DNA of 62,174 nt from an uncultured Oscillospiraceae bacterium (GCA_947631845.1 CANRMY010000008.1:1-62174), one strand, 5' to 3'; shown: positions 42,718-51,957, counted from the first letter of the stretch. Notes: generated by a model from the letters alone, not told the origin. Translations and numbers: made by a program.

Positions 42718-42947
42718 GAGACTGTCGGAAAAAGCCCTGACGGGCTTTCCCGACAAAAGGAACGTGCGAGCGATTTTCTCTGAATTGTGCGAAATTCAGA
42801 GAAAATCACCCTGCTGTCGCCCTGCGCGCGCCGCAAAGCGGCACACTTGGGCGGCAAAAGGGATTTTTTCCGACGTACATGCCGCCGGAAAAAATATCGA
42901 ATTTGAGTTTTTGACAAGCTGAAAAACCCGGAAAACCGGGTTTTTTG
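42693..42947 (+). repeat. MITE-like non-coding repeat between SRP RNA and dnaX
   Basis: About 255 bp with roughly 40-bp inverted ends. The left end is hairpin CCCGG-AAAA-CCGGG, T5, GAGACTGTCGGAAAAA; the right end is TTTTTGACAAGCTGAAAAA followed by the same hairpin. The interior holds CCCTGACGGG hairpins and a perfect 15-bp palindrome GATTTTCTCTGAATT / AATTCAGAGAAAATC (42773-42787 with 42794-42808). No coding frame is credible. Partial copies of its ends occur at 20734, 25934 and 31480. Confidence 0.65.
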
Positions 42948-42966
42948 ATTATAGAGGGGTGAGATC

Positions 42967-44742
42967 ATGTATCAGGCGCTTTACAGAAAATACCGCCCCC
43001 GGCGTTTTGAGGACGTGGTGGGCCAGGATCACATCACCCGGACCCTCCGCCGCCAGGTGGAGACGGGCCGGACGGGCCACGCCTATATCTTCGTAGGCAC
43101 CCGCGGCACCGGCAAGACCACCTGCGCCAAGATCCTGTCCAAGGCTCTGAACTGCCTCCACCCCGTCAACGGCGACCCCTGCAACGAGTGCGAGGCCTGC
43201 CGGGGCATCGACTCCGGCGCCATCCTGGATGTCATCGAGATCGACGCGGCCTCCAACGGCGGCGTGGAGGATATCCGCGCTCTGCGGGAGGCGGCCAACT
43301 ACACCCCCGCCGACGTGCGCAAGCGCGTCTATATCCTGGACGAGGCCCACATGCTCAGCACCGCCGCCTTTCCGGCCCTGCTGAAGATCCTGGAGGAGCC
43401 GCCGGAGCATCTGGTCTTCATCCTGGCCACCACGGATCTTGCCAAGATCCCCATCACCATCCTGTCCCGGTGTCAGCACTTCTCCTTCCGCCGGATCATG
43501 CCGGAGGACATCGCCGGCCGGCTCAAATATGTGGCCGGCCAGGAGGATTTTCAGCTGACGGACGGCGCGGCGGCCCTTCTGGCGCGCCTGGGGGACGGCT
43601 CCATGCGCGACGCCCTGTCCCTGCTGGACCAGTGCCTGCCCGCCAAGCTGGTGGACGAGGACGCCGTCATCCGGGCCGTGGGCATCATGGGCGCGGAGGA
43701 CACGGTGAAGCTCTGGGACGCCGTGGCCGCCCGGGATACCGCCTTGGCCCTGAGCCTCTTTGACAGGAGCTACCGGGGCGGCGCCGAGCCTGTGACCATT
43801 CTGCGGGATCTTCTCAGCCTGACCAGAGATATGCTCATGGTGCGCGTGGCCCCCCGGGGCAGCGCGTCCCTGCTCACCGGCGCGTTCGACGCCGGGAGGC
43901 TCGCGGAGCTCGGCAAGGCCGTGGACACGGGCCGCCTGGTGGCCGTGTCGGAGCTGCTGCAGGAGGACGTGAACTCCATGAAGGACGCCCGCGATAAGCG
44001 CGTCAAGGCCGAGCTGTGCCTGGTGAAGATCATCGGCGCCCTCACGGGCGCTTACGCGCCGCCGGAGAGCTTCGCCCCCGCCCTCGCGGAGCCCCAAAAG
44101 ACGCAGAAGTCCGCGCCCGCGCGGAAAAAGCCGGACCCGGAACCCCCGGCCCCCGCGCCGGAAAAGGCCGCACCCGACAGGGACGCACCCGACAGGGAGG
44201 CCCCCGAAACAATTGTACCCGAACCTGAAAGGGACGCGCCGGAACCGGAGCCGGATCTACCCCCCTGGGAGGACGAGGACATCCCGCCGGCATATGGCGA
44301 GGAGCCGCCCGCTCCGCCCTGGGAGGACTTGCCGGCGGAGCCGGAGCCTGTGCCGGAGCCCGCGCCGGAGCCGGAAGCCGCGCCGGAACAGGAGCCCGTC
44401 GCCGAAAAGGCGGGGAGCGCTGAGGGCGACTGGTGGGGCCGGGTGCTGAATAAATGCGCCGCCCTGCTGGATCCCACCCAGCTGGCGCCCCTCTCCGCCA
44501 GGGACAGCGCCGTTCCCCAGCTGGTGGACGCGCGCCTGACGGTCTACGCCCGGAACATGTTCATCCAGATGATGATCGACACCGACTCCGTCCGGGACGC
44601 CGTGGCCAAAGCCGCCGCGGAGGTGCTGGGCAGGCCCGTGGGCGTCAGCGTGGTGATGGGCGCGCCCCCCGAGGCCGCCGCGCCCAAAAAGCCCGGCCTG
44701 GACGACCTGGCCCGGTTCGACGGCATTGTGAAGTTCACTTAA
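42967..44742 (+). CDS. dnaX: DNA polymerase III subunits gamma and tau
   Basis: 591 aa. AAA+ ATPase with Walker A GTRGTGKTTCAK (from residue 45), four-Cys zinc site around CNECEACRG, Walker B LDEAHML, and sensor 1 LATTDLAKIP. Domain III runs to about 360. Residues about 375-485 are an unusually Pro/Glu/Ala-rich linker (many PEPEP repeats), followed by a C-terminal domain (500-591) that would contact the polymerase alpha subunit. Clamp-loader motor of the replisome. The start ATG follows GAGGGGTGAG. Confidence 0.96.
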   Translation: MYQALYRKYRPRRFEDVVGQDHITRTLRRQVETGRTGHAYIFVGTRGTGKTTCAKILSKALNCLHPVNGDPCNECEACRGIDSGAILDVIEIDAASNGGVEDIRALREAANYTPADVRKRVYILDEAHMLSTAAFPALLKILEEPPEHLVFILATTDLAKIPITILSRCQHFSFRRIMPEDIAGRLKYVAGQEDFQLTDGAAALLARLGDGSMRDALSLLDQCLPAKLVDEDAVIRAVGIMGAEDTVKLWDAVAARDTALALSLFDRSYRGGAEPVTILRDLLSLTRDMLMVRVAPRGSASLLTGAFDAGRLAELGKAVDTGRLVAVSELLQEDVNSMKDARDKRVKAELCLVKIIGALTGAYAPPESFAPALAEPQKTQKSAPARKKPDPEPPAPAPEKAAPDRDAPDREAPETIVPEPERDAPEPEPDLPPWEDEDIPPAYGEEPPAPPWEDLPAEPEPVPEPAPEPEAAPEQEPVAEKAGSAEGDWWGRVLNKCAALLDPTQLAPLSARDSAVPQLVDARLTVYARNMFIQMMIDTDSVRDAVAKAAAEVLGRPVGVSVVMGAPPEAAAPKKPGLDDLARFDGIVKFT

Positions 44743-44780
44743 TTGATTTTTTCATAACAAACTGAGGAGGTACACAAAAA

Positions 44781-45134
44781 ATGGCAAAAGGCGGATTTCC
44801 CGGCGGCAGGATGCCGGGAGGCATGAACATGAACATGATCAAGCAGGCCCAGCGGATGCAGCAGGAGCTGATGCGCCAGCAGCAGGAAGTGGAGGAACGC
44901 CAGTTCGAGGCCTCCGCCGGCGGCGGTATGGTCACCGCCACGGTGAACGGCAAAAAGGCGCTGTTGAAGCTGGTCATCGACCCCGACGCGGTCATCGACG
45001 CGGCGGAGCCGGAGGATGTGGAGATGATCTCCGACGCGGTGATCGCCGCCGTCAACGAGGCCATGTCCAAGGCCGAGGCCGAGATGTCCGCCGTCATGAG
45101 CAAGCTCACCGGCGGTCTGAACCTGGGACTTTAA
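44781..45134 (+). CDS. YbaB/EbfC nucleoid-associated protein
   Basis: 117 aa. N-terminal Gly/Met-rich tail, then NMIKQAQRMQQELMRQQQEVEER and the conserved core GGGMVTATVNGKKALLKLVIDPDAV. Small dimeric DNA-binding protein. Follows dnaX by 38 nt as in most Bacillota, but recR, usually next, is absent: a REP-like hairpin and a repeat block come instead. AGGAGG precedes the ATG. Confidence 0.93.
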   Translation: MAKGGFPGGRMPGGMNMNMIKQAQRMQQELMRQQQEVEERQFEASAGGGMVTATVNGKKALLKLVIDPDAVIDAAEPEDVEMISDAVIAAVNEAMSKAEAEMSAVMSKLTGGLNLGL

Positions 45135-45144
45135 ATTGAAAAAT

Positions 45145-45173
45145 GTAGGGGCCGGCCAGTGTCCGGCCCCTAC
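45145..45173. repeat. REP-like palindrome
   Basis: GTAGGGGCCGG / CCGGCCCCTAC, 11-bp perfect stem with a 7-nt loop, 10 nt after the ybaB stop. The same GTAGGGG...CCCCTAC theme appears at 56896-56925 and 56982-57010, so it belongs to a dispersed palindrome family. No T run, so not a normal terminator. Confidence 0.6.
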
Positions 45174-45197
45174 GGGGATAGGAGCAACGCTGAAAGT

Positions 45198-45564
45198 CAC
45201 CACACGATTATCGCCGCACCAGCGCGGGTGAAATAGAAACGAAAGCTTTGGAAATAGAGCTGTGAGCGGCTAAGCGAGTTAGAAGCAGAGACAATGCGTT
45301 TACGTACCGCGCGGATATGAATGGTTCCATTGGCATCGTCCACCTCCGCGGCAGCCGTCCCGCCGCAATAAAGCCTGGGCCCGGTTCACCACCGGGCCCA
45401 AAAATTTGTTTTTCTCCTCTTTGTTGCTTTCTCCTCTTTTGTCAACACAAAAGAGGAGAAAGCAAATCTCCTCCGCCCTATAAGGGCGGAAACCTTATAA
45501 CCCCCGCCGGGGCAAGGCCCCCTCGCCGGCGTAAGGGCGGACACCTTATAACCCCCGGCGGATG
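45198..45564 (+). repeat. Copy 1 of a dispersed composite repeat
   Basis: Shares ordered blocks with the two arms at 56505-56794 and 57172-57483: CACCACACG, GTGAGCGGCTAAGCG, AGAGACAATGCG, GTACCGCGCGGATATGAATG, a perfect 19-bp palindrome TTGCTTTCTCCTCTTTTGT / ACAAAAGAGGAGAAAGCAA, CCGCCCTATAAGGGCGG and CCTTATAACCCC. Between GATATGAATG and the palindrome it carries a different filler with a GGGCCCGGTTC hairpin. No gene is seen in 45174-45587. Confidence 0.8.
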
Positions 45565-45587
45565 CCGGGCAAGCGCGCCGCGGCGGC

Positions 45588-47564
45588 TTACCCCCGCAGC
45601 TCCCGCTCCCGGATCACGCCGTCCTGATAGGCCCGCACCAGCTCGGCGAGATCGCCGATGAGACTGCGCATCCGCTTCCCCTCGTCGGTGTCGGCCACCA
45701 GCAGGCGGGCGGGGGGCGTGTAGATGTACTCGCTGGAGGAGGAGATGTCCTCGTCCTCCAGCACCGCCTTGGCGGCGCTTTCAAAGGGCTGATGGGTGCG
45801 GAGAGTCATGCCCCGGGAGTTGTAGACCAGCGTATACCCGGCGATGCCGGTCTTCTCGTGGTAGGCCCGGCAGAAGCCGCCGTCGATGACCACGAGCCGG
45901 CCCCCGCCCTTGACGGGGCTCTCCCCCTCCACGGCCCGCACCGGGACGTGGCCGTTGATGATGTGGTCGCCCTCCTCCTTCAGGCCGAACTCGGAGAGGA
46001 TCTTCTCCGCCGTGGCGGCCTCGTTGATGAGCTTATAGTAGGGATCCTTGATCTCCCGGTGCGTCTCCGGGTCGGCGATGAACAGCCGCTCGAAGGTGGT
46101 CATGGCGCTGCGCCCGTAGATGGGGCTCTTGGCGCCGCACCACAGATACCAGAGGAAGTCCTGCCCCGCCTGCCGCTGGGGGGAGCCCTCCGGGGCGAAA
46201 TAGCCCTGGCGGGCCCGCCTGTCGCAGTAGTCAAAGAGCGCCCTGCCGGCGTATGCCCGGCCCTCGAAGGTCTCCTTGGCGAAGTCCCCCTCCGGCGTCA
46301 TGGGGACGGCCCCGTGGTAGAGGAGATTCCCGTTGGTTACCTTGTAGACGGAGCCGGAGGAGTAGAGGAACTGCACGTGCTTCTGCAAAAGCTTGCTGTG
46401 CCGGAAGCCCCGCACCAGATCCCGCAGGACGTCCAGCTCCCGGGCGGTGAACCGCTCCGGCGCGTCGGGATCCACCGTGGGGAAGTCGCACTCCAGCAGG
46501 GGGTATTCCCGGCCGCCGCAGATCACGGTGCCCTTTTCAAAGTCGATGTGCCGCAGATAGTCCCGGCCCGCCATTTTGAAGTCCGGGTTTCTGTCGATGA
46601 CCTGGGCCTCGGCCTTCAGCATCATCACCGTCACGGCCTTGTGCATCTGGGCCGCCCGCAGAAGGGCCTCCCGGGAGGCGCGCTTGCGGCTGTCGGTTTT
46701 GGGCATCCAGCGGGTCAGGTCGGCGTGCTCGTAATACTCCTGGGCCAGATGGTCCAGCTCCCGCAGGCTGATGCCGTAGCCGTGCTCCAGGGTGTCGGTG
46801 TTGTTGTAGGCCAGGGTGGTCTTCAGCACCGTCAGCACGCAGACGGGACTGCCCGCCGCCGCGCCCATCCACACCACGTCGTGGTTCCCCCACTGGATAT
46901 CCACCCCGTGGTGGCCGATGAGCCGCTCCAGGATCTGGTCGGGCCGGGGCCCCCGGTCAAAGAGGTCCCCCACGATGTGGAGCCTGTCCACCGCCAGCCG
47001 CTTTATAAGCTCGCAGAAGCGGGTGATGTAAGCGTCGGCCCGGTGGTAGGCGATGATGGAATCCACGATGGTCTCATAGTAGAGCTTCTTGTCGTGGTCC
47101 TCAAAATGGGCGTGGAGCAGCTCGTCCAGCACATGCCCGCAGGCCTCCGGCAGGCAGGAGCGCACATGGGCGCGGGTGTGCTTGGAGGATACGAACCGGC
47201 AGAGCCGGATAAGCCGCATCAGCGTGTCGTTGTACCACTGCTCCAGATCCGCCTGGGCGGCCTTCAGCTGGGGGAGCTTCTTCTCGGGGTAATAGATCAG
47301 CGTGGCCAGATCCGCCCGCTCCTCCGGGGACAGCTCCGCCCCAAACACCGTGTCGATCTTCTCCCGGATGTACCCGGAGGCGTTGTTGAGGATGTGGATA
47401 AACGCCTCGTTCTCCCCGTGAAGATCGGACATGAAGTGCTCCGTCCCCTTGGGCAGGCGCAGCACCGCCTCCATCCGGATGATCTCGCTGGACGCCGCCG
47501 CCACCGTGGGGTATTTGGCGGATAAGAGCGTCAGATATCTCAGCCTCTGGCTGTCGCCGGTCAT
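45588..47564 (-). CDS. fbp: Fructose-1,6-bisphosphatase class III
   Basis: 658 aa, the class III length found in Bacillota. Calcineurin-like phosphoesterase motifs: SDLHGENEAF, HIVGDLFDRGPRPDQ and IQWGNHDVVWMGA, with the C-terminal VIDGGFCRAYHEKTGIAGYT. It removes the 1-phosphate from fructose-1,6-bisphosphate in gluconeogenesis. ATG at 47564 overlaps the stop of the upstream membrane-protein gene by 4 nt. No PEP-regulatory features can be judged from sequence. Confidence 0.96.
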   Translation of the reverse strand: MTGDSQRLRYLTLLSAKYPTVAAASSEIIRMEAVLRLPKGTEHFMSDLHGENEAFIHILNNASGYIREKIDTVFGAELSPEERADLATLIYYPEKKLPQLKAAQADLEQWYNDTLMRLIRLCRFVSSKHTRAHVRSCLPEACGHVLDELLHAHFEDHDKKLYYETIVDSIIAYHRADAYITRFCELIKRLAVDRLHIVGDLFDRGPRPDQILERLIGHHGVDIQWGNHDVVWMGAAAGSPVCVLTVLKTTLAYNNTDTLEHGYGISLRELDHLAQEYYEHADLTRWMPKTDSRKRASREALLRAAQMHKAVTVMMLKAEAQVIDRNPDFKMAGRDYLRHIDFEKGTVICGGREYPLLECDFPTVDPDAPERFTARELDVLRDLVRGFRHSKLLQKHVQFLYSSGSVYKVTNGNLLYHGAVPMTPEGDFAKETFEGRAYAGRALFDYCDRRARQGYFAPEGSPQRQAGQDFLWYLWCGAKSPIYGRSAMTTFERLFIADPETHREIKDPYYKLINEAATAEKILSEFGLKEEGDHIINGHVPVRAVEGESPVKGGGRLVVIDGGFCRAYHEKTGIAGYTLVYNSRGMTLRTHQPFESAAKAVLEDEDISSSSEYIYTPPARLLVADTDEGKRMRSLIGDLAELVRAYQDGVIRERELRG

Positions 47565-48349
47565 GCTTTCCCTCCTTTTTTGCCGTCCCGGCGCGTCAGG
47601 GCGCCGAACACGGGATCCCGGCCCTCATGGGCCGCCATAGCCGCCTCAAGGCGCTCCTTCAGCTGCTCTGACAGGGGCTTTTCCGAGTGGAAGGGCCGGA
47701 AAAACCGGGCCTTCTCGTGGGCCCTGTCCTGGACCGAGCGGATATGGGCCTTGAGGTTTTCGTATTTGATGACCACGTCGTTCTCCCGGGCGAAGGCCCG
47801 CAGCCGCGCCATCAGCCCCAGGGAGTGGCACAGGTCGATGATGAATACGCCGTAGAACATGCCGATGACGAAGGAGAAGGCCAGGTTGCCCGCCAGCCAC
47901 CTCAGCGCCCCCAGGACGCGCGGGTGGATCAGGAAGTAGTAGACCGCCCCCAGAACGGCCCAGAAGAAGGAGAACAGCGGGCAGATGATGCCCTGGAGGT
48001 TGCCCCACTGGTCGGAGTAGTCCCACAGGCGCACATGGGCGATCCTGATGCTGAGGATCCCGGCGATGTACTCGATGAGCGTCATGCACACCGCCATGAA
48101 GAGAAAGAGCGCCGCCTTCTCCCAGAAGGGATCGCGGATCCAGGTGGTGTTCTCCAGAGAGGCGATGAGGAACAGGATACACAGTCCCATCCCGTAGAGC
48201 GGCACATAGGGCCCCGTGCAGAAGCCGGGGTTGATCCACTTGCGCTCCGGGTTGGCCCCGGAGAAAAACCGCCGGTAAAAAAGCTCCAGCACCCAGCCGA
48301 AAACCGAGCCGATGAAAAAGAGAAACGCCAATGTCAGAAAAAGTCCCAT
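47561..48349 (-). CDS. CmpB-like multi-spanning membrane protein (putative ABC-transporter type IV)
   Basis: 262 aa. About five membrane segments in residues 1-170, with family-like GWVLELFYRR near the N-terminus and NPGFCTGPYVPLYGMG and LWDYSDQWGNLQGIICP. Basic cytosolic C-terminal extension (about 180-262). Function of the family is not established despite its name. Coupled to fbp by overlap. Confidence 0.8.
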   Translation of the reverse strand: MGLFLTLAFLFFIGSVFGWVLELFYRRFFSGANPERKWINPGFCTGPYVPLYGMGLCILFLIASLENTTWIRDPFWEKAALFLFMAVCMTLIEYIAGILSIRIAHVRLWDYSDQWGNLQGIICPLFSFFWAVLGAVYYFLIHPRVLGALRWLAGNLAFSFVIGMFYGVFIIDLCHSLGLMARLRAFARENDVVIKYENLKAHIRSVQDRAHEKARFFRPFHSEKPLSEQLKERLEAAMAAHEGRDPVFGALTRRDGKKGGKA

Positions 48350-48439
48350 GATAGTATCCTCCGCTGATCCGCAATACGGGATCTGCCTCTCAGTATAGCA
48401 CAGTTGAATAAATTTTGGAATAGCCGGCGCGCTTTATTG

Positions 48440-48468
48440 TTGCAATTTGCGGGAAAAAGAAATATAAT
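48440..48468 (+). promoter_or_regulatory. Promoter of the alpha/beta hydrolase gene
   Basis: TTGCAA (48440-48445), 17-bp spacer, TATAAT (48463-48468), about 36 nt before the start codon. Confidence 0.8.
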
Positions 48469-48503
48469 GAAAGACATCAGAATACGTGAAAGGGGCGGGG
48501 GAG

Positions 48504-49430
48504 ATGAATTTCAAAAGCTTCGACGGCAGGGAGCTGTTCGTATACGAGTGGCTGGATGTGAAGGAGCCGGTGGGCTTTGTCCAGATCGTCCACGGGATGG
48601 CGGAGCACGCCGCCCGCTACGCGCCCTTCGCCGCGTTTCTCAACGCCCACGGCTATCTTGTGGCGGCGGACGACCACCGGGGCCACGGGAGGACCGGCGG
48701 CGACACCCCCAGCTTTTGCCAGGGGGATATGTTCGACGACGTGGTGCGGGACGAGGCGGCCCTGACCGACTACTATAAGGCCAGATATCCGGGCCTTCCC
48801 TATATCCTCTTCGGGTTCTCCTTCGGTTCCTTCGTGACCCAGAGCTATATCGCCCGGTACGGAGAGAAGCTGGACGGGGCAATCGTCGGCGGCAGCGCCT
48901 ATAAGAAGGACTTCGACGTCTATCTGGGTACCGTCACGGCGGCGCTGATCCCCGCCAAAAAGCCGGCCACCATCATCGAAAAGCTCTCCTTCGGCGCCTA
49001 CGCCAAGCAGTTTGAGGACGGGAAGTGGATCTCCAACGACCCGGAGAACAACGCCGCCTACGACGGCGATCCCCTGTGCGGCTTCACCTGCTCCGCCCGG
49101 TTCTACCGGGACTTCTTCCGGGGGCTCCGGCGTCTCTATACCCCGGCCTACATCGCGGGCCTGCCCCGTGAGCTCCCCCTCCTGCTGGCCTCCGGCGCAG
49201 ACGACCCGGTGGGGAGCATGGGCGCGGGGGTCAGGAAGCTGGAGGCTTTTTACACGGAAAAGGCGGGCATGAAGGACGTGACCGTGGCGCTTTTTGACCG
49301 TTCCCGCCACGAATTTTTGAACGAAAAGCAGGACCGGGAGCTGAAATGGGGGACGGTGCTCGCTTTCCTGGACCGGGTCTCCGGCGTCAAAACGGCGGAA
49401 ACAGCGCAGAAACAGACAAATAACGCGTAG
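48504..49430 (+). CDS. Alpha/beta hydrolase, monoacylglycerol lipase-like (S33 family)
   Basis: 308 aa from the ATG at 48504 (MNFKSFDGRELFVYEW), with AGGGG 9 nt upstream; a GTG at 48486 is less likely. Oxyanion segment VQIVHGMAEHAARYA, nucleophile in ILFGFSFGSFVTQS, acid in LLLASGADDPVG and His in DRSRHEFLNEK complete a standard triad. Cytosolic lipase or esterase; substrate unknown. 54 nt before galK but with its own promoter. Confidence 0.9.
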   Translation: MNFKSFDGRELFVYEWLDVKEPVGFVQIVHGMAEHAARYAPFAAFLNAHGYLVAADDHRGHGRTGGDTPSFCQGDMFDDVVRDEAALTDYYKARYPGLPYILFGFSFGSFVTQSYIARYGEKLDGAIVGGSAYKKDFDVYLGTVTAALIPAKKPATIIEKLSFGAYAKQFEDGKWISNDPENNAAYDGDPLCGFTCSARFYRDFFRGLRRLYTPAYIAGLPRELPLLLASGADDPVGSMGAGVRKLEAFYTEKAGMKDVTVALFDRSRHEFLNEKQDRELKWGTVLAFLDRVSGVKTAETAQKQTNNA

Positions 49431-49484
49431 AAAAAACCGGCGGGAACCGGTATCATTGGGAGTATACAAGGGGGAGTGAAGTCA

Positions 49485-50759
49485 ATGGATCTTTCCGCGC
49501 TGATAGAGAATATCAAATCGGGGGCTCTGGACGGGCGGCTTTGCGGGGTGCTGGACTGTGACGCCGCCTCCGCCCGGGAGCGGGCGCTGGGGGTGGCCGA
49601 GGCGCTGGCCGCCGCCTATGCCCCCAGGGGGCGGGCCGGCCTCTTCTCCGGCCCCGGCCGGACGGAGATCGGCGGCAACCACACGGACCACCAGCACGGG
49701 CACGTGCTGTGCGGCAGCGTGGATCTGGACGTGCTGGCCGCCGCGGCCCTGAACGGTACCGATACGGTACATATGCAAAGCGCCGGGTACGCGCCCATCA
49801 CCGTGGAGCTTTCGGATCTGGAGCCGCGAAAAGCCGAATACGGCACCACCGCCGGCCTCATCCGGGGCGTGGCGGCGGGGATCCGGAACCTGGGCTGTAA
49901 GCTCTCCGGCTTCGACGCCTGCGCCGTCTCCACGGTGCTGTCCGGCTCGGGCCTTTCCTCCTCCGCCGCCTTTGAGGTGCTGGTGGGGAATATCCTGAAC
50001 GCCCTGTGCTGCGAGGGGCGCCTGGACGCCGTGACCCTCGCCAAGATCGGCCAGTACGCCGAGAACGTCTACTTTGGCAAGCCCTGCGGCCTGATGGATC
50101 AGATGGGCTCCAGCGTGGGCGGCGCGGTGGCCATCGACTTTAAAGACCCGGTGAACCCCGCCATCACCCCGGTACGCTACGATTTCGCCGCCTCCGGCCA
50201 CGTGCTGTGCATCGTGGACACCCGCTCCGACCACGCCGACCTCACCGGCGACTACGCCGCTATCACCCACGAGATGGGGGCCGTGGCCGCGTATTTCGGC
50301 AAGCGCTGGCTCCGGGAGGTGCCGGAGGCGGACTTCCGCGCCGCCCTCCCCGCGTTGCGGGAGACATGCGGTGACCGGGCGGTACTGCGGGCCATGCACT
50401 TCTACGCCGACGACCGGCGGGCGGTCCTGGAGGCGGAGGCCCTGCAAAAGGGCGATTTCAACGAATTTCTGCGGCTTGTCAACGACTCCGGCCTGTCCTC
50501 CGAGACGCTTCTGCAAAATATCTGGTCCCCGGCAAGGCCCGAAAAGCAGGCCGTGTCCGTGGCCCTGGCCCTGGGCCGGGAGCTGCTGGCGGGGAAGGGG
50601 GCCATCCGCGTCCACGGCGGCGGCTTCGCCGGCACCGTCCAGGCCTTTGTGCCGGAGGAGACGGCGGCGGCTTTCAAGGCCGGTATGGAGGCCGTCTTCC
50701 GGGAGGGCGCCTGCCACATGCTCCACATCCGCCCCACCGGCGGCGCGGCCATCGTGTGA
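49485..50759 (+). CDS. galK: Galactokinase
   Basis: 424 aa from the ATG at 49485 (MDLSALIENIKSG), spaced 8 nt from GGGGGAG; a GTG three codons earlier is less likely. GHMP kinase motifs: substrate site GRTEIGGNHTDHQHGHVL, ATP loop VLSGSGLSSSAAFEV and C-terminal GGGFAGTVQAFV. Phosphorylates galactose at C1. First gene of galK-galE-galT. Confidence 0.95.
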   Translation: MDLSALIENIKSGALDGRLCGVLDCDAASARERALGVAEALAAAYAPRGRAGLFSGPGRTEIGGNHTDHQHGHVLCGSVDLDVLAAAALNGTDTVHMQSAGYAPITVELSDLEPRKAEYGTTAGLIRGVAAGIRNLGCKLSGFDACAVSTVLSGSGLSSSAAFEVLVGNILNALCCEGRLDAVTLAKIGQYAENVYFGKPCGLMDQMGSSVGGAVAIDFKDPVNPAITPVRYDFAASGHVLCIVDTRSDHADLTGDYAAITHEMGAVAAYFGKRWLREVPEADFRAALPALRETCGDRAVLRAMHFYADDRRAVLEAEALQKGDFNEFLRLVNDSGLSSETLLQNIWSPARPEKQAVSVALALGRELLAGKGAIRVHGGGFAGTVQAFVPEETAAAFKAGMEAVFREGACHMLHIRPTGGAAIV

Positions 50760-50844
50760 GCGATCCGAAACGGCCGCGAATACCGACTGCTCCGGGCCGG
50801 ACACCCGGCCCGTTTCCTGAAAAAACTGTTGGGAGGTACATTTT

Positions 50845-51861
50845 ATGGCAATTTTAGTTCTTGGCGGAGCCGGGTATATCGGCTCTCACACCGTCTGGGA
50901 GCTCTGTGAGGCGGGCCGCGACGTGGTGGTGGCGGACAACCTGCAAACCGGCTTCCGGGAGGCCGTCCACCCCAAGGCCCGGTTCTACAAGCTGGATATC
51001 CGGGACCGGGAGGCCCTGGACGTGCTCTTCCAGGCGGAGAAAATCGACGGCGTGATCCACTTCGCCGCCTGCTCCCAGGTGGCCGAGTCCATGCGCGACC
51101 CCCTGAAATACTACGACAACAACCTCCACGGCACCATGGTGCTCTTATCCGCCATGGTAGCCCACGGGGTCGACAAGATCGTCTTTTCCTCCACCGCCGC
51201 CACCTACGGCGAGCCGGAGCGGGTGCCCATCCTGGAGACGGACCGGACCCAGCCCACCAACACCTACGGCGAGACGAAGCTCAGCATGGAGAAGATGATG
51301 GGCTGGTGCTCCAAGGCCCACGGCCTCCGGTACGTGGCCCTCCGGTACTTCAACGCCTGCGGTGCCCACCCGAGCGGCGTGATCGGCGAGGCCCACGACC
51401 CGGAGACACACCTCATTCCCATTATTTTGCAGGTCCCCAACGGCCAGCGGGAAAAGCTGACCATCTACGGCGAGGACTACCCCACCCCCGACGGCACCTG
51501 CATCCGGGACTATATCCACGTTACCGACCTGGCCCAGGCCCACATCCTGGCCCTGGACTACCTGATGGCCGGCGGGGAGAACAACGTCTTTAACCTGGGC
51601 AATGGCGTGGGCTTCTCCAACAAAGAGGTGGTGGACGTGGCCCGCGCTGTCACGGGACACCCCATCCCCGCCGAGATCGGCCCCCGCCGTCCCGGCGACC
51701 CGGCGCGCCTCGTGGCCTCCAGCGAGAAGGCCAAGACCGTCCTGGGCTGGGATCCTAAGTATGCAGACCTCAATACCATCATCTCCACCGCCTGGCAGTG
51801 GCACAAGAACCACCCGAACGGCTACGTCGTCGCGGACTCCACATCCCTCGCTTCCGACTGA
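50845..51861 (+). CDS. galE: UDP-glucose 4-epimerase
   Basis: 338 aa. NAD-binding GGAGYIGSHTVWEL at the N-terminus, catalytic Ser/Thr in VFSSTAATYGE and the YxxxK pair in YGETKLSMEK. Interconverts UDP-galactose and UDP-glucose. Preceded by GGGAGG; 85 nt after galK and 96 nt before galT. Confidence 0.95.
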   Translation: MAILVLGGAGYIGSHTVWELCEAGRDVVVADNLQTGFREAVHPKARFYKLDIRDREALDVLFQAEKIDGVIHFAACSQVAESMRDPLKYYDNNLHGTMVLLSAMVAHGVDKIVFSSTAATYGEPERVPILETDRTQPTNTYGETKLSMEKMMGWCSKAHGLRYVALRYFNACGAHPSGVIGEAHDPETHLIPIILQVPNGQREKLTIYGEDYPTPDGTCIRDYIHVTDLAQAHILALDYLMAGGENNVFNLGNGVGFSNKEVVDVARAVTGHPIPAEIGPRRPGDPARLVASSEKAKTVLGWDPKYADLNTIISTAWQWHKNHPNGYVVADSTSLASD

Positions 51862-51957
51862 CGTCGAAAGCTCACTCGTTCCGTCGCTCCTCCTTTCCCC
51901 ACGAAACGCGCGGCGTTCCGCGGGGACCCCAAATGAAACCTATGAGGTGATGTTTCT

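Noticed and set aside
42267-42968. A 233-codon minus-strand frame
   Set aside because: It covers the SRP RNA, its promoter and the MITE-like repeat, all non-coding; the predicted protein is basic and featureless.
44100-44130. Programmed frameshift in dnaX at an A-rich run
   Set aside because: The run (CGGAAAAAG) lacks a convincing slippery heptamer with a following stop and structure, and the long frame encodes a complete tau form.
45400-45500. CRISPR-like array suggested by repeated palindromes
   Set aside because: Repeats are not evenly spaced, there are no similar-length spacers, and no cas genes are in the window.
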